Source: an uncultured Altererythrobacter sp.
GTDB taxonomy: Bacteria; Pseudomonadota; Alphaproteobacteria; Sphingomonadales; Sphingomonadaceae
Reading direction: 5' to 3'
Assembly (NCBI GenBank): GCA_946885545.1
Contig: CAMPGP010000071.1
Location: forward strand, 1 to 8,906
Length of the DNA stretch: 8,906 nucleotides
Shown here piece by piece: positions 1 through 7,232 of this stretch. The translations under genes were made by a program, and so were the position numbers. Below the pieces are notes generated by a model. It made no database searches. It was not told the DNA's origin and saw nothing but the letters and a program-made list of their open reading frames with translations. How positions within the stretch are numbered: the stretch's first letter is position 1; each line of letters starts with the position of its first letter.

Positions 1-77
1 GCGTAACCGCGCATCTGGTCGATCTGGAACGCCGCGGGCTGGTCGGCCGTTCGGGTGACATATGGCGAACCCTCTGA
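1..77 (+). CDS. 3' end of an unidentified gene, winged-helix-like C-terminus (partial)
   Basis: An open frame enters from the left edge (first full codon at position 3) and ends at a TGA at 75-77, giving 24 visible residues. They read as a short helix, VTAHLVDLERRGLV, followed by a turn and an aromatic end, GDIWRTL. This helix-then-wing pattern (xxHLxxLExxGLV, then a charged turn and W-R) is typical of the last part of a winged-helix domain. Such domains occur in transcription regulators and as the C-terminal tail of some metallo-beta-lactamase-fold hydrolases; the W-R ending slightly favours the latter, but this is a guess. The frame overlaps the next gene by 16 bases, as expected for two genes in one operon. 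The coding call rests on the plausible peptide and the overlap only. Confidence 0.5.
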   Translation, partial: VTAHLVDLERRGLVGRSGDIWRTL

Positions 78-763
78 AATCGAAGCCCCGCGACACCGAT
101 CCCCACCCGGAGGTTCGCCGCGAGAAGCCGCTTGCCCTGGTTCAGGGCGTGCCGTGGATGATTGTGATCGGGCTGATCGCGCTCGCCGCATGGCTCGGCT
201 GGCGCGCCTTCTTCTATCAGGAGGAAGGCGATCCGGTGGGCAGCGCGATGCTCGCTTTCGAGAAGCAGAACTCGCTCACGGTGTTCTCCTCGCGCTTCGA
301 GGTCGTGGCCGAGAGCGAGGACACGCGCGGCGTCCTCGGCGTACCGGTGCTGCGCTCACGCCAGGCGATGATCATCCCCGCGACCGTGGAATACCGGGTC
401 GACCTGTCGCAAGTCGGGCGCGACCGGCTGGATTGGAATCCCGAGACCCAGCGGCTCTCCGTGCGCCTGCCGCAGCTCCGCACCACACGGCCCAACCTCG
501 ACGAAGCGCGCGCGCGCGTGTTTCAGGACGGCGTGTTCATCACCCGCGACGCCTCGCGCGATCTCAGCCAGAACAATTCGGAGCAGGCCGAGCGCAAGGC
601 GAGCGAGTTCGCGAAAAATGCCGAGGTCCTCGCGCTCGCGCGCAACGCCGCGAAGGACGCGGTGCGCCAGAACCTTGCCATTCCCTTACAGATTGCCGGT
701 TACGACCGAGCGACCGTGACCGTCACCTTCGACGGAGAGCAGGCGCCCGCCGCGGCGAATTGA
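62..763 (+). CDS. DUF4230 domain-containing membrane-anchored protein
   Basis: This 233-residue protein has a charged cytoplasmic N-terminus (residues 1-28), one membrane helix at about residues 30-49 (VPWMIVIGLIALAAWLGW) and a soluble domain beyond it. The domain matches DUF4230 as I know the family: a strand-rich first half (about 70-140, with SLTVFSSRFEVV and ATVEYRVDLSQV) and a helical, charged second half (about 145-205) ending in a short strand. The length is normal for the family. No biochemical role is established for DUF4230, and no catalytic residues stand out. The topology puts the domain in the periplasm. ATG 62 is the earliest possible start because an in-frame TGA lies at 56-58. 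Its Shine-Dalgarno sequence is weak, and it sits inside the end of the upstream gene, so translational coupling is likely. Confidence 0.85.
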   Translation: MANPLKSKPRDTDPHPEVRREKPLALVQGVPWMIVIGLIALAAWLGWRAFFYQEEGDPVGSAMLAFEKQNSLTVFSSRFEVVAESEDTRGVLGVPVLRSRQAMIIPATVEYRVDLSQVGRDRLDWNPETQRLSVRLPQLRTTRPNLDEARARVFQDGVFITRDASRDLSQNNSEQAERKASEFAKNAEVLALARNAAKDAVRQNLAIPLQIAGYDRATVTVTFDGEQAPAAAN

Positions 764-830
764 CGCTTTTCTCGCTGCCGCGCGCATAGTAAAACGCGCG
801 CCGGGTCGCCGTGGCTTCCGGGAGGGAAGG

Positions 831-1604
831 ATGGCAACCGCAGCAGGGACATTCATACCGTCGGGCAAGAGCGCCGAGCTTGCCGAACGGCGGTTCTTCT
901 TCATAATGGCGCTGGTCATGGCGACGGTCGTCGTCGCGGGCTTTTCGCTCAACCTCGCGATGGGCCGCGCGACGTTCGCGGTCCCCTATTACTATCACAT
1001 GCACGCGGTCGTGTTCATGAGCTGGCTGGCGTTCTACGTCGCGCAGAACGGCCTGATCGCGAGCGGAAACGTCGCGCTGCACCGGCGGCTCGGGCTGCTG
1101 TCGCTCGTGCTGGTGCCGGTGATGGTCGTGCTCGGCTTCGTCATCATGGTCGGATCGATGCGGCGGACGGGCGGGCCGTTCTTCTTCGACCAGAACGAAT
1201 TCCTGATAAGCAATTCGCTGATGCTGGTGCTGTTCGCGGGCCTCGTCGGCGCGGCGCTGACGCGGCGCCGCTACACCGGATGGCACCGGCGGCTGATGTT
1301 TTGCGCGATGGCGATCCTTACCGGGCCGGGTCTCGGGCGACTGCTGCCGATGCCGCTGCTGGTGCCCCACGCCTGGCGGCTCATCGTGCTCCTGACGCTT
1401 ATCTTCCCGCTGATCGGCATGATCGCCGACCTGCGCCGTCACGGGCGCGTGCATCCGGCGTGGCTCTGGGGCGCGGGAGCAATCTTGGCCGCGCAGGCAA
1501 TCGGCGATCTCGTCGCCTACAGCAGCGTTGGCGTCGCGATCACCGATGCAGTGTTGGCGGGGAGCCCGGGAGCCGAGCGGCCGATAACGGCCTACCTCCC
1601 CTGA
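831..1604 (+). CDS. Multi-pass integral membrane protein with conserved-looking histidines, function unknown
   Basis: This 257-residue protein is strongly hydrophobic, with about seven predicted membrane helices near residues 22-42, 54-76, 88-108, 125-143, 156-175, 183-199 and 211-231. Histidines cluster at helix ends: H56 and H58 (YYHMH), H84 (LHRRLG), H152 (WHRRLM), H180, H204 and H208. The HRRL motif appears twice, each time just before a helix, which suggests an internal repeat. I do not recognise a named family with certainty; the layout recalls DUF2306-type or cytochrome-b561-like membrane proteins, where helix-end histidines can bind haem, but haem binding here is speculative. The ATG follows a good ribosome-binding site (GGGAGG, about 820-825). 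The gene lies 67 bases after the DUF4230 gene and 82 before nadA, all on the same strand. Confidence 0.85.
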   Translation: MATAAGTFIPSGKSAELAERRFFFIMALVMATVVVAGFSLNLAMGRATFAVPYYYHMHAVVFMSWLAFYVAQNGLIASGNVALHRRLGLLSLVLVPVMVVLGFVIMVGSMRRTGGPFFFDQNEFLISNSLMLVLFAGLVGAALTRRRYTGWHRRLMFCAMAILTGPGLGRLLPMPLLVPHAWRLIVLLTLIFPLIGMIADLRRHGRVHPAWLWGAGAILAAQAIGDLVAYSSVGVAITDAVLAGSPGAERPITAYLP

Positions 1605-1641
1605 CCGCGAGCCGCGCAGCCGGAACGCACTCGCCTTCACG

Positions 1642-1679
1642 CCCGTTGTCACTATATGCGCAAGCGAACGCGCAACGGG
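1642..1679 (+). promoter_or_regulatory. Inverted repeat covering the probable nadA ribosome-binding site
   Basis: CCCGTTG at 1642-1648 is the exact reverse complement of CAACGGG at 1673-1679, with 24 bases between. The right arm contains the GGG of GGGA (1677-1680), the best Shine-Dalgarno candidate for the ATG at 1687. If the RNA folds this way, the ribosome-binding site would be paired. The intervening bases can form a smaller GCGC/GCGC stem (1658-1661 with 1670-1673), which competes for one base of the right arm. TATATG at 1653-1658 resembles a -10 box but has no clear -35. The repeat could be an RNA switch, a repressor operator or chance. Confidence 0.35.
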
Positions 1680-1686
1680 ACACGAC

Positions 1687-2676
1687 ATGACCGCTTTCGA
1701 CACCAAGCTGCCCACCGGCGATGACCTGCTCGCCGAGATCGATCGCCTTCGCAAGGAGAAGAACGCGATCATCCTGGCGCACTATTATCAGACGCCCGAT
1801 ATCCAGGACCTCGCCGATTTCGTCGGCGACAGCCTCGAACTCAGCCGGAAGGCCGCAGACACCGACGCCGACGTCATCGCTTTCTGCGGGGTCAAGTTCA
1901 TGGCCGACACCGCCAAGATCCTCAGCCCCGAAAAGATCGTCGTGCTACCCGACATGGATGCCGGGTGCAGCCTGGAAGACAGTTGCCCGCCGGAGAAGTT
2001 CAAGGCCTTCCGCGAGGCGCATCCCGATCACATCGCGCTGACCTACATCAATTGCTCGACCGAGGTGAAGGCGCTCTCCGACGTGATCGTCACCAGCTCC
2101 AGCGCCGAGACGATCATCAGCCAGATCCCCGAGAGCCAGCCAATCATCTTCGGCCCCGACCGGCATCTCGGCGGCTATCTCAACCGCAAGTTCAACCGCG
2201 ACATGCTACTCTGGCCCGGCGTCTGCATCGTGCACGAGGCCTTCAGCGAAACCGAGCTGCTGAAGCTCAAGCAGCAATATCCGGATGCGCCGGTCGCCGC
2301 GCACCCCGAATGCCCGCCGACGATCATCGATCACGCGGACTACGTCGGCTCGACCAGCGGCATCCTCCAGTTCGCCAAGACCTTCCCCGGCGACACGCTG
2401 ATCGTCGCGACCGAGCCGCACATCATCCACCAGATGGAAAAGGCGCTGCCGGAGAAGAACTTCATCGGAGCACCCGGTGCGGACGGCAACTGCAGCTGCA
2501 ATATCTGCCCCTACATGGCGCTCAACACGATGGAGAAGCTCTACGCCTGCCTGCGCGATCTGGAACCGCGGATCGAGATCGAGGAAGGCCTGCGCCTCAA
2601 GGCCAAGCGGAGCCTCGACCGCATGCTGGAGATGGCCAGCGGAACGATAGGCAAGGGCGATCTGGGCAGGATCTGA
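1687..2676 (+). CDS. nadA: Quinolinate synthase NadA
   Basis: NadA is a cytoplasmic 4Fe-4S enzyme that condenses iminoaspartate (from NadB) with dihydroxyacetone phosphate to give quinolinate, the first ring compound of de novo NAD synthesis. The 329-residue protein carries the family hallmarks: AHYYQTP (31-37), FCGVKFMADTAKILSP (66-81), the first cluster cysteine in DAGCSLEDSCP (Cys94), the second in GVCIVHEAF (Cys180), and the third in NCSCNICPYMALN. By alignment with E. coli CPWMAMN, Cys274 is the third ligand. HPECP (206-210) and the STSG loop (222-225) are also present. The length suits the shorter NadA form. ATG 1687 has a GGGA six bases upstream. No nadB or nadC is in the window, so the gene stands apart from its pathway partners here. 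A regulatory inverted repeat may cover its start. Confidence 0.97.
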   Translation: MTAFDTKLPTGDDLLAEIDRLRKEKNAIILAHYYQTPDIQDLADFVGDSLELSRKAADTDADVIAFCGVKFMADTAKILSPEKIVVLPDMDAGCSLEDSCPPEKFKAFREAHPDHIALTYINCSTEVKALSDVIVTSSSAETIISQIPESQPIIFGPDRHLGGYLNRKFNRDMLLWPGVCIVHEAFSETELLKLKQQYPDAPVAAHPECPPTIIDHADYVGSTSGILQFAKTFPGDTLIVATEPHIIHQMEKALPEKNFIGAPGADGNCSCNICPYMALNTMEKLYACLRDLEPRIEIEEGLRLKAKRSLDRMLEMASGTIGKGDLGRI

Positions 2677-2701
2677 TCGACCGACGGCGTTCGAACTTCG
2701 G

Positions 2702-2722
2702 GCGCGGGCGTTGCCCTCGCGC
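2702..2722 (+). other. GC-rich hairpin in the nadA-peptidase gap
   Basis: In the 94-base gap after nadA, bases 2702-2709 can pair with 2713-2720 (seven pairs, one C-U mismatch, three-base loop). It starts 25 bases after the nadA stop codon. No run of T follows, so it is not a standard intrinsic terminator. It could stabilise the nadA mRNA end or mean nothing in DNA this GC-rich. I see no convincing promoter for the downstream peptidase in this gap. Confidence 0.25.
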
Positions 2723-2770
2723 GCGCATCTGCCTAGCAAGGCGGCAAAATTCCCCGAGGAGAGCCGCCGC

Positions 2771-4885
2771 ATGATCGCCCGCCTGACTTTCGCCGCCCTT
2801 GCCATGACCTCCGCAACCGCGCTGATCGCGCAGGATGCGGCGAGCGAAGACCCCTATATCTGGCTCGAGGACATCCAGGGCGAGCGGGCGTTGCGCCAAG
2901 CCGAGGAATGGAACGCGGCGACCGAGGCGAAGCTGGTCGGCGAGCCCGAGTTCGCGATCGCGCAGGCCTGGGCGCGGCAGATTCTCGACGACGAGCGGCA
3001 GATCGCCATGCCCACCGCGATCCAGGGCGACCAGGTGACCAACCTGTGGCGCGACAAGGACAATCCGCGCGGGTTGTGGCGCACCGCCTCGCTTGAAAGC
3101 TACCTCGCGGGCGAGCCCGAGTGGCGCGTTCTGATCGATGTCGACGCGCTCGGCGAGGAGGAAGGCGAGAGCTGGGTGTGGCACGGTGCCAACTGCCTCG
3201 CGCCCGAATATACCCGCTGCCTCGTGTCGCTGAGCCCCGGCGGCACCGATGCCGACGTGGTGCGCGAATTCGACGTGACGACCGGGGAATTCGTCGCGGA
3301 CGGATTCACCCTGCCCGCCGCCAAGTCAAACGTTGCCTGGTTCGATACCGACACGCTGATGGTCGGGACCGACTGGGGCGAAGGCTCGATGACGACCTCG
3401 GGCTATCCGCGCCAGATCCGGCTGTGGAAGCGCGGCGCGCAGCTCGACGATGCGCCGCTGGTGGCCGAAGCGGCCGCGGATGCGGTCAGTGCGGGTGGCT
3501 TCTCGATCCTCGACGGCGAGACGCGCTGGCGCTTCGCAAACGTCTCGCCAAGCTTCTGGACGAACCAGGTCAGCCTCGTGCGCGAAGATGGCTCGACCGT
3601 CGCGCTGCCGCTGCCGGAGGATGCGCAGTTCCAGGACGTGCTCGGCGGGCGGATGATCGCCAAGCTGAACTCGGCGCTCGAAGCGGGCGGCACGACCTTC
3701 CCCGCCGGATCGCTGGTATCGTGGCCACTGGCCGAGATCGTCGCGGGGCGTGAGGCGTCGCCCTCGCTGGTCTTCACGCCGCGCGCATCGCAGGCGCTTG
3801 AAGAAGTCGCCGCGTCCGAGAGCAAGCTGTGGATCAAGCTGCTCGACGACGTCTCGGGCAGGCTCATCGCGCTGACGCCCGGCGCGGACGGGTGGACGCA
3901 GGAGGCGATCGAGCTGCCCGACAATTCCACGCTTTCGCTCGCCGCCACCAGCGGCAGCAGCGACATGGCGATGGTGACGGTCGAAGGCATGCTGACCCCG
4001 CCGACGCTGTACGCTGCCATCCCGGGCGCGGCGCCGACCGTGGTCGACGCGATGCCCGCGCAGTTCGATGCCTCGAAGTTCACCGTCGAGCAGCGCTTCG
4101 CCACCTCGAAGGACGGCACGAACGTGCCCTACTACATCGCGCGGCCCAAGGATGCCGAAGGCCCGCTGCCCACGCTGATGCACGCCTACGGCGGCTTCCG
4201 CGCGGCGCAGACGCCCAAGTACCTGACCGCCGAACCCTATCGCAGCGGCCCGCTGTCGCTGTTCTGGCTCGAGGAAGGGCACGCCTACGTACTCGCCAAT
4301 ATCCGTGGCGGCGGCGAATACGGCCCGGGCTGGCACGAGGATGCCCTGCGCGAGAAGCGCCAGAACAGCTTCGACGACCTGCACGCCGTGGCCGAGGACC
4401 TGATCGCGAACGACCTCGCGGTCGCGGACGGGATCGGCATCTCGGGCCGTTCGAACGGCGGCGTGCTCGTCGGGGCGGCGGCCAACCAGCGGCCGGACCT
4501 TTACGCCGCGGTCATCTCGGGCTCGCCGCTCGACGACATGAAGCGCTATCACAAGCTGCTCGCAGGCGCCTCGTGGATGGCGGAATACGGCAACCCCGAA
4601 GTGCCCGAGGACTGGGCCTTCATGAAGGAGTGGTCGCCCTACCAGAACCTGCGCGATGTCGAAGGTTATCCGGCCACTTTCTACTACCTCTCGACTCTCG
4701 ACGACCGGGTCCATCCCGGCCACGCGCGCAAGATGGCCGCGCGGCACGAGGAACTGGGCCAGACGGTCTATTACCACGAGTATCGCGAGGGCGGCCACTC
4801 GGTCGGTGCGGACCATGCCGAGGATGCCAAGCGCGCCGCGCTGTTGCTGACGTTCCTCAACAAGGAACTGGCGCAGGAGGACTGA
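2771..4885 (+). CDS. Exported prolyl oligopeptidase family (S9) serine peptidase
   Basis: The protein has 704 residues, close to the roughly 700 of S9A prolyl oligopeptidases, which cut short peptides, classically after proline. Residues 1-20 look like a Sec signal peptide (Arg4, then a hydrophobic core, ending ALIAQD), so it is probably periplasmic or secreted. The N-terminal signature DPYIWLED lies at 27-34. A beta-propeller probably fills about 70-420, and the alpha/beta-hydrolase domain follows. Visible active-site residues are Tyr473 in YGGF (oxyanion), Ser561 in GRSNGG, Asp644 with Arg646 in LDDRVHPGH, and His676 in GGHSVGAD. NIRGGGEYGPGWHE is also typical. I chose ATG 2771 over an upstream TTG at 2711 because GAGGAG lies just before it and the signal peptide begins there. 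True substrate specificity cannot be read from the sequence. Confidence 0.93.
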   Translation: MIARLTFAALAMTSATALIAQDAASEDPYIWLEDIQGERALRQAEEWNAATEAKLVGEPEFAIAQAWARQILDDERQIAMPTAIQGDQVTNLWRDKDNPRGLWRTASLESYLAGEPEWRVLIDVDALGEEEGESWVWHGANCLAPEYTRCLVSLSPGGTDADVVREFDVTTGEFVADGFTLPAAKSNVAWFDTDTLMVGTDWGEGSMTTSGYPRQIRLWKRGAQLDDAPLVAEAAADAVSAGGFSILDGETRWRFANVSPSFWTNQVSLVREDGSTVALPLPEDAQFQDVLGGRMIAKLNSALEAGGTTFPAGSLVSWPLAEIVAGREASPSLVFTPRASQALEEVAASESKLWIKLLDDVSGRLIALTPGADGWTQEAIELPDNSTLSLAATSGSSDMAMVTVEGMLTPPTLYAAIPGAAPTVVDAMPAQFDASKFTVEQRFATSKDGTNVPYYIARPKDAEGPLPTLMHAYGGFRAAQTPKYLTAEPYRSGPLSLFWLEEGHAYVLANIRGGGEYGPGWHEDALREKRQNSFDDLHAVAEDLIANDLAVADGIGISGRSNGGVLVGAAANQRPDLYAAVISGSPLDDMKRYHKLLAGASWMAEYGNPEVPEDWAFMKEWSPYQNLRDVEGYPATFYYLSTLDDRVHPGHARKMAARHEELGQTVYYHEYREGGHSVGADHAEDAKRAALLLTFLNKELAQED

Positions 4886-4920
4886 AAGCAACTGATCGGC
4901 ACGAGGAGCGTTGAGCGCGC

Positions 4921-6237
4921 ATGACGGTGGACCTGCGCTGGTACTGGTCGCGACTGAACGCGAATTACTGGTTCTACCCGGCGATCTTCGCGTTCGCCGG
5001 GATGGTGATGGCGTTCGCCTTCGTCCAGCTCGACCGGCTGGGCATGGCCGAGTTCATCAACGATATGAAAGTGATCGTTCCCGCCCGTCCGGACGGTGCG
5101 GCGAACATGCTCACCGTGATCGCCGGATCGATGATCGGGGTCGCATCGACCGTGTTCTCGATCACGATCGCGGCAGTGGTCTATGCCAGCGGCAACTACG
5201 GCCCGCGCATCCTCACGAATTTCATGGAGGATCGCGGCAACCAGCTCAGCCTGGCGACCTTCATCGGCACGTTCGTCTACGCGATCACCGTGCTGCGGAC
5301 GATCCGCGCTGAAGACGAGGTGGCGGCCAGCGCAGGCGATGCCGTGGCGACCGCGCTTCCCGGCTTCGTGCCGCAGCTTTCGCTGCTGGTCGCATATCTC
5401 TTCATGGCACTATCGGTCGCGGTGCTGGTCTATTTCCTCAACCACATCCCCTCGAGCATCCACATCAACACCGTGCTCGAAGAAATCGGCCGCAGGCTGC
5501 TGTCGGATGTTCGCGACAACTATCCCGAAGATCATGCCGGGGGCGAACTCGAGCCAGCCCCGAATGGCACGCCGCTCCCGACCGAGCGCACGGGCTACGT
5601 TCAGCTGATCGATTTTGGCGAACTCGAACACATAGCGCGAAAGGCGGAATGCACGATTGCGCTCGAAGTGCGCACGGGAGACTTCATCCATCCGGGCATG
5701 GCCCTGGTGCGCGTATGCGAAGGCCATGCGGACGACGAATTCGAACACCTGACGAACCGCGCCTTCACGATCGGTCCGAACCGCACCCCGACGCAGGATC
5801 CGCAGTTCCTCATCGACGAGCTGGTCGAGATCGGTCTGCGCGCGCTTTCGCCGGCGATGAACGATCCCTTCACGGCCATCACCGCCATTCACTGGCTCGG
5901 CGCGGCCACCGCGGAAATCGGCCGCCGCGATCTCAAGCGCCGATGCGAGGACCATCCCGACGGCGAGCATGTCCACCCGCTGCCCGATACCTACTACCAC
6001 TTCCTCCAACGCGGCTTCGGCGCGTTGCGCAACTCGGTCGCCACCAATCCGAACGCCGCTCTGGTCATGCTGGACGCATTGCGCACCGCCGCAGCGCCGG
6101 TCGGCGATCCCGGGCGTCGGCAAATGCTCCGAGACCAGGGGACCAAGCTGGTCGAGCAAGCGCGGCTCGAGATGGGCGGCCCCGACCTTGTAGAAGTCGA
6201 GGAAAGATATGCGATGTTCCTGCAGGCCTTCTGGTGA
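4921..6237 (+). CDS. DUF2254 domain-containing membrane protein
   Basis: This 438-residue protein matches DUF2254 in length and pattern. Four membrane helices are expected at about residues 17-36, 62-88, 108-127 and 149-173, followed by a soluble C-terminal region of about 260 residues. Recognisable segments are STVFSITIAAVVYASGNYGPR (residues 76-96), ending the second helix, then NHIPSSIHI after the fourth helix, and LRALSPAMNDPFTA (306-319), which resembles the conserved core of the C-terminal half. The function of the family is not established. ATG 4921 has GAGGAG (4903-4908) 12 bases upstream, a slightly long spacing. It starts 35 bases after the peptidase gene, close enough for one transcript. 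A link in function between the two is not implied by sequence. Confidence 0.9.
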   Translation: MTVDLRWYWSRLNANYWFYPAIFAFAGMVMAFAFVQLDRLGMAEFINDMKVIVPARPDGAANMLTVIAGSMIGVASTVFSITIAAVVYASGNYGPRILTNFMEDRGNQLSLATFIGTFVYAITVLRTIRAEDEVAASAGDAVATALPGFVPQLSLLVAYLFMALSVAVLVYFLNHIPSSIHINTVLEEIGRRLLSDVRDNYPEDHAGGELEPAPNGTPLPTERTGYVQLIDFGELEHIARKAECTIALEVRTGDFIHPGMALVRVCEGHADDEFEHLTNRAFTIGPNRTPTQDPQFLIDELVEIGLRALSPAMNDPFTAITAIHWLGAATAEIGRRDLKRRCEDHPDGEHVHPLPDTYYHFLQRGFGALRNSVATNPNAALVMLDALRTAAAPVGDPGRRQMLRDQGTKLVEQARLEMGGPDLVEVEERYAMFLQAFW

Positions 6238-6255
6238 GGCCGGACAGCCTGCTTT

Positions 6256-7179
6256 CTATCCCTCGCTGAGCACCGCACGCGTCGCACGCGGCTCGGCCAT
6301 CTTGGCGAGCAGCAGCGCACAGGCTACCAGTGCCATGCCCGCCATGTCGGGCACGCCGAGCACTTCACCGAACGCCAGCCAGCCGACCACGGCAGCCAGC
6401 GCGGGCTGGGTCAACAGCGCGACCCCGATCACCAGCGCGGGGAAGTGCCTGAGCGAATATACCAGCAGGCCCTGGCCGACGATCTGGCTCGAGATCGCGA
6501 GCCCCACGACCGGCCACCAGCCCACGGCGCCGGGCCAGACCGGCTCCCCCAGCCCGACCGCCATCGCCAGCAGCACGGGCGCCGAGGCAAGCCCGATCAG
6601 CATCAGAACCGTCCACTGTCCCAGGCTCGCGCGCGCCTTCTGCGCCGGGATCAGATAGAAAGCGTAGAACACGCCCGCCAGCAGGCACAGCAGATCGCCG
6701 ACCAGGGTGGCGGCTGAGATCTCGAGGCTGCGGCCCATCAGGATCGCCGCCCCGCCGATCGCCGCTGCGAGCGCCATCCATTCGCGCCCGCCCGGCATGC
6801 GCCGCAGCGCAACAAGGCCCCAAGTCATCAGGATCACGCTGCCCGCGTTGCCGAACAGCGTCGCATTGCCGAGCCGGGTCTGTTCGATGCCGATGTGCCA
6901 GCTCGCAAGATCGAAGGCGAAGAACAGGCCAGCCGCCGCAACGAGCAGCGCGAGACGGCGGTCGAGCGGCTCTGGCGTCCGTGCGCGCCAGGCGAGCAGC
7001 GCTATCACCGGCAGCGCGATCGCCATTCGCCAGAATCCCGCGGCGACCGGCCCCGTATCCGCCATGCGCACGAACCAGGGCCCCAGCGCCAACGCGGCGT
7101 TGCCGGCAAGGAGCGCGGCAAAGTGCCAGGCCCTTGCCTGATAGTTTTTCTCTGCAACTGGTTCGGTTGCACCGGCCAT
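6256..7179 (-). CDS. DMT-superfamily transporter with two EamA domains
   Basis: This 307-residue inner-membrane protein has about ten membrane helices arranged as two EamA repeats (about residues 18-148 and 160-293), the usual form of drug/metabolite transporters that export amino acids, metabolites or other small molecules. Supporting features are the first-repeat sequence GPWFVRMADTGPVAAGFWR (33-51), the SWHIGIEQT segment (93-101), and the second-repeat ending FGEVLGVPDMAGMALV (270-285), which matches the end of EamA domains. The substrate cannot be predicted. The ATG is preceded on the minus strand by AGGGG about eight bases upstream. The stop codon faces that of the DUF2254 gene with 18 bases between and no strong terminator. 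It is transcribed away from the ene-reductase gene. Confidence 0.93.
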   Translation of the reverse strand: MAGATEPVAEKNYQARAWHFAALLAGNAALALGPWFVRMADTGPVAAGFWRMAIALPVIALLAWRARTPEPLDRRLALLVAAAGLFFAFDLASWHIGIEQTRLGNATLFGNAGSVILMTWGLVALRRMPGGREWMALAAAIGGAAILMGRSLEISAATLVGDLLCLLAGVFYAFYLIPAQKARASLGQWTVLMLIGLASAPVLLAMAVGLGEPVWPGAVGWWPVVGLAISSQIVGQGLLVYSLRHFPALVIGVALLTQPALAAVVGWLAFGEVLGVPDMAGMALVACALLLAKMAEPRATRAVLSEG

Positions 7180-7232
7180 GTCCGGCCCCTAGCTCCAAAC
7201 GCAATTCGCGACAGCAAAAAGGGCTATCCAGC
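7180..7232. promoter_or_regulatory. Divergent intergenic region between transporter and ene-reductase genes
   Basis: These 53 bases separate two start codons facing away from each other, so both promoters must lie here or reach into the neighbouring coding sequences. The left side holds the transporter ribosome-binding site (minus-strand AGGGG) and the right side that of the reductase (AGGG, 7220-7223). It is locally more A/T-rich (7200-7220) than its surroundings. I could not identify convincing -35/-10 pairs or a clear operator palindrome. Shared regulation is possible but not shown. Confidence 0.45.

Noticed and set aside
780..801. Two GCGCGC boxes flanking an A-rich loop after the DUF4230 gene, seen as a possible terminator
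   Set aside because: Each box is self-complementary, the stem is only six pairs, flanking bases do not pair and no T-tract follows.
723..1772. Open frame (349 codons) on the minus strand across the membrane protein and the nadA start
   Set aside because: It gives a His/Arg/Gln-rich, non-globular sequence and spans two real plus-strand genes and their intergenic region; a GC shadow.
2711..2770. Longer N-terminus for the S9 peptidase from a TTG start
   Set aside because: It would place 20 extra residues before a clear signal peptide. The ATG at 2771 has GAGGAG just upstream and begins the signal peptide directly.
3326..4891. Long open frame (521 codons) on the minus strand opposite the S9 peptidase
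   Set aside because: The translation is Arg/Gly/Val-rich and resembles no protein family, while the plus strand encodes a complete peptidase with all catalytic motifs. Long antisense frames are expected in GC-rich DNA.
6237..6256. AGGC/GCCT hairpin followed by GCTTTCT between the convergent DUF2254 and transporter genes
   Set aside because: Only four pairs around a six-base loop, with too few T residues; too weak to call a terminator.
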